IMG/VR virus record: IMGVR_UViG_3300020442_001984
Span: 1 to 23,141 of that record
DNA: 23,141 nucleotides
Source: a virus
Direction: 5' to 3' (one strand)
The notes under the pieces were generated by a model, which saw only the letters and a list, made by a program, of their open reading frames with translations, searched no databases and was not told the origin of the DNA. Numbering within the stretch: the stretch's first letter is position 1; every line of letters starts with the position of its first letter. The position numbers were made by a program, and so were the translations under genes. Positions 21,915-23,141 of this stretch are shown here, piece by piece.

Positions 21915-22675
21915 TATAAAGACAAAGCGAGTTTAGTAACCAAATAGTTTCTCACTAATCCTGATCGAACAATATCATCTATACCGAATTCAACAACACC
22001 GAAATCATCTTCCATGATCTCGATGATACGTTTAAAGTCTAAGATGCCATTCTTCTCATTGGACTTTGTAAGATCCGTTTGAGTAGAGTCACCACAAAAC
22101 ATTATTTTACAGTTATCTCCTACTCTTGTTATTATACTATCTAATTCATGAAAATTCAAGTTTTGCATCTCATCTACTAACACAATGCAATTATCAAGTG
22201 TTGTACCCCTGATAAATGATGTGCTCCAGAATGAAATGGTTTCTTGTGCTTTCAAATTACCGTATAACATTTCAAAGTCATTGTCTGAAGGCATTTCAAA
22301 CATATACTTTACCATATTCTTATAAGGAATCTGATAGAGTGATGACTTATCTTCATGGTCTCCTGGCAAGAAACCAATCTCTCTCGTAGATACTAATGAC
22401 CTAACAATATACACTTTATCATATGGTGTCATTTCGTCAAGTACATCTTTGAGTGCCAAGTACAAACTTATAAAAGTTTTACCTGTACCAGCAGCCCCAT
22501 ATGCAAACATGTTCTTTCCTTTTGCATAATGATCAAATAATATCTTTTGATTATCTGTGATAGGTTCGATGTCAACCAACATACCATTGTTGATTGGCCT
22601 CTTCCTACGCATTTGTTTAGCAGTCATTCCAGCACCGACAGTGCTATTAGTGTTCCTTCTTTTTTTAGTTGACAT
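21914..22675 (-). CDS. phoH: PhoH-like P-loop ATPase
   Basis: The Walker A GAAGTGKT is at residues 60-67 and Walker B IVLVDE at 164-169, followed by MQNLN. The segments VRSLVSTREIGFLPGDHEDK (91-110) and FCGDSTQTDL (193-202) are PhoH signatures. PhoH is widespread in marine phages; it is an ATPase with proposed RNA-linked or phosphate-stress roles, but its job in infection is unsettled. The N-terminal 30 residues are basic (KKRRNTN, KQMRRKRP) and may bind nucleic acid. The length of 253 aa is normal. It lies between an 87-aa gene and the nuclease with near-zero spacing. Confidence 0.92.
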   Translation of the reverse strand: MSTKKRRNTNSTVGAGMTAKQMRRKRPINNGMLVDIEPITDNQKILFDHYAKGKNMFAYGAAGTGKTFISLYLALKDVLDEMTPYDKVYIVRSLVSTREIGFLPGDHEDKSSLYQIPYKNMVKYMFEMPSDNDFEMLYGNLKAQETISFWSTSFIRGTTLDNCIVLVDEMQNLNFHELDSIITRVGDNCKIMFCGDSTQTDLTKSNEKNGILDFKRIIEIMEDDFGVVEFGIDDIVRSGLVRNYLVTKLALSL

Positions 22676-22677
22676 AC

Positions 22678-22941
22678 TTAAACAATACCTCTGTTAGCTA
22701 AACGACCCTGTATTCCACCAGCTTTCTCAGATTTCTTTAGAATCTCTCCCCAGCCTGGATGTTTGTTGGTGAGTTTGTCTTTCCACTCTCCAACTTCTCC
22801 AACGCCTGGCACTGTTGATGGATCTGAGTAGTCACGTTCCCAATCTGGGTTATCAGTTTTCCACTGATCCCAATCATGGATACTCATAACCACCTCTTTT
22901 TGTTCTCCAGTTGATTTGTTGACCACAGGGTATGTTGCCAT
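22678..22941 (-). CDS. Conserved cyanophage protein, 87 aa
   Basis: Opens [20 protein letters not shown] followed by IHDWDQWKTDNPDWERDYS, then a Gly/Trp-rich second half (GWGEILKKSEKAGGIQGRLANRG). The start resembles FmdB-like proteins, whose usual opening is a zinc ribbon (Y-x-C-x-x-C); here no cysteine is present, so no zinc can be bound that way. Cyanophages commonly carry such a protein, but its function is unknown. The ATG overlaps the thyX stop by 1 nt, and phoH starts 2 nt after its stop. Confidence 0.65.
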   Translation of the reverse strand: MATYPVVNKSTGEQKEVVMSIHDWDQWKTDNPDWERDYSDPSTVPGVGEVGEWKDKLTNKHPGWGEILKKSEKAGGIQGRLANRGIV

Positions 22942-23141
22942 TAAGATTCCTCTCCGTGAAGTTCTTTTTTAATTTGTTTTTGAATTTCAACCACACCATT
23001 TCTCCATTCTAATGCTTCAGAAACAATTGGAAACTGTTCTATGAATACAGTTTTACATGCCTGAGCAATGTCCATGTGTTCCTTCTGAGTTCCATGAGCG
23101 GATCTCAGTTCAATATAATGAATCCATGATCTACAAGAACC
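22941..23141 (-). CDS. thyX: Thymidylate synthase ThyX, C-terminal part (runs off the window)
   Basis: Flavin-dependent thymidylate synthase makes dTMP from dUMP for phage DNA synthesis. The visible 66 codons read [20 protein letters not shown], then [20 protein letters not shown], and end KKELHGEES before TAA at 22943-22941. The N-x-R-S-x-x-H-x-x-x-LR-like block and the following Q-x-E-x-x-x-x-A helix are the C-terminal ThyX signature that helps bind dUMP. The RHR...S motif and N-terminus lie beyond the right edge. It overlaps the 87-aa gene by 1 nt. Confidence 0.82.
   Translation of the reverse strand, partial: GSCRSWIHYIELRSAHGTQKEHMDIAQACKTVFIEQFPIVSEALEWRNGVVEIQKQIKKELHGEES

Overview
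This window is part of the genome of a T4-like myovirus (tailed, contractile). It most likely infects a marine picocyanobacterium (Synechococcus/Prochlorococcus type). The phage assignment rests on baseplate and head-completion genes in T4-like groupings (gp26, gp51, gp27-like, gp5, gp54, gp4, gp48, gp53), plus gp32, a gp33-type late coactivator, PhoH and the end of ThyX. The cyanobacterial host is inferred from three features: a permuted, two-piece tmRNA whose tag starts ANNIV, a CP12-like small protein, and a DUF1825-like protein. All protein names come from reading motifs by eye; no search was run.

Layout. (1) 1-2550, minus strand: accessory and late genes. These are the start of a virion protein running off the left edge, two probable 2OG-oxygenase-fold proteins, four small proteins, and the tmRNA at 997-1306. 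(2) 2582-14782, minus strand: a dense tail/baseplate operon reading gp26, gp51, two long low-complexity proteins (one with a FlgJ-type glucosaminidase domain), gp27-like hub, CP12-like protein, gp5 hub/spike, a small beta-repeat protein, and two further structural proteins. Most genes abut or overlap by 1-8 nt. (3) gp54 on the minus strand diverges at about 15855-15897 from a plus-strand block (gp4, a 164-aa unknown, gp48, gp53), which ends at a strong bidirectional terminator. (4) 19389-23141, minus strand: replication and regulation genes (gp32, DUF1825-like, a small membrane protein, gp33-like coactivator, PD-(D/E)XK nuclease, PhoH, an 87-aa protein, and the C-terminus of ThyX).

Regulation. 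Late-type -10 elements (CTAAATA or GATAAATA) precede gp26, gp4, the DUF1825-like gene and the left-edge structural gene. gp32 instead has a near-consensus sigma70 promoter (TTGACC, 17 bp, TATAAT), which fits early or middle expression. The gp33-like protein is the probable activator of the late elements.

The most notable items are the phage-borne permuted tmRNA with an unusually long, hairpin-bearing tag ending LVTA rather than VAA; the CP12-like gene inside the baseplate-hub operon; and the apparent move of the tail-associated peptidoglycan hydrolase from gp5 into a neighbouring tape-measure-like protein.
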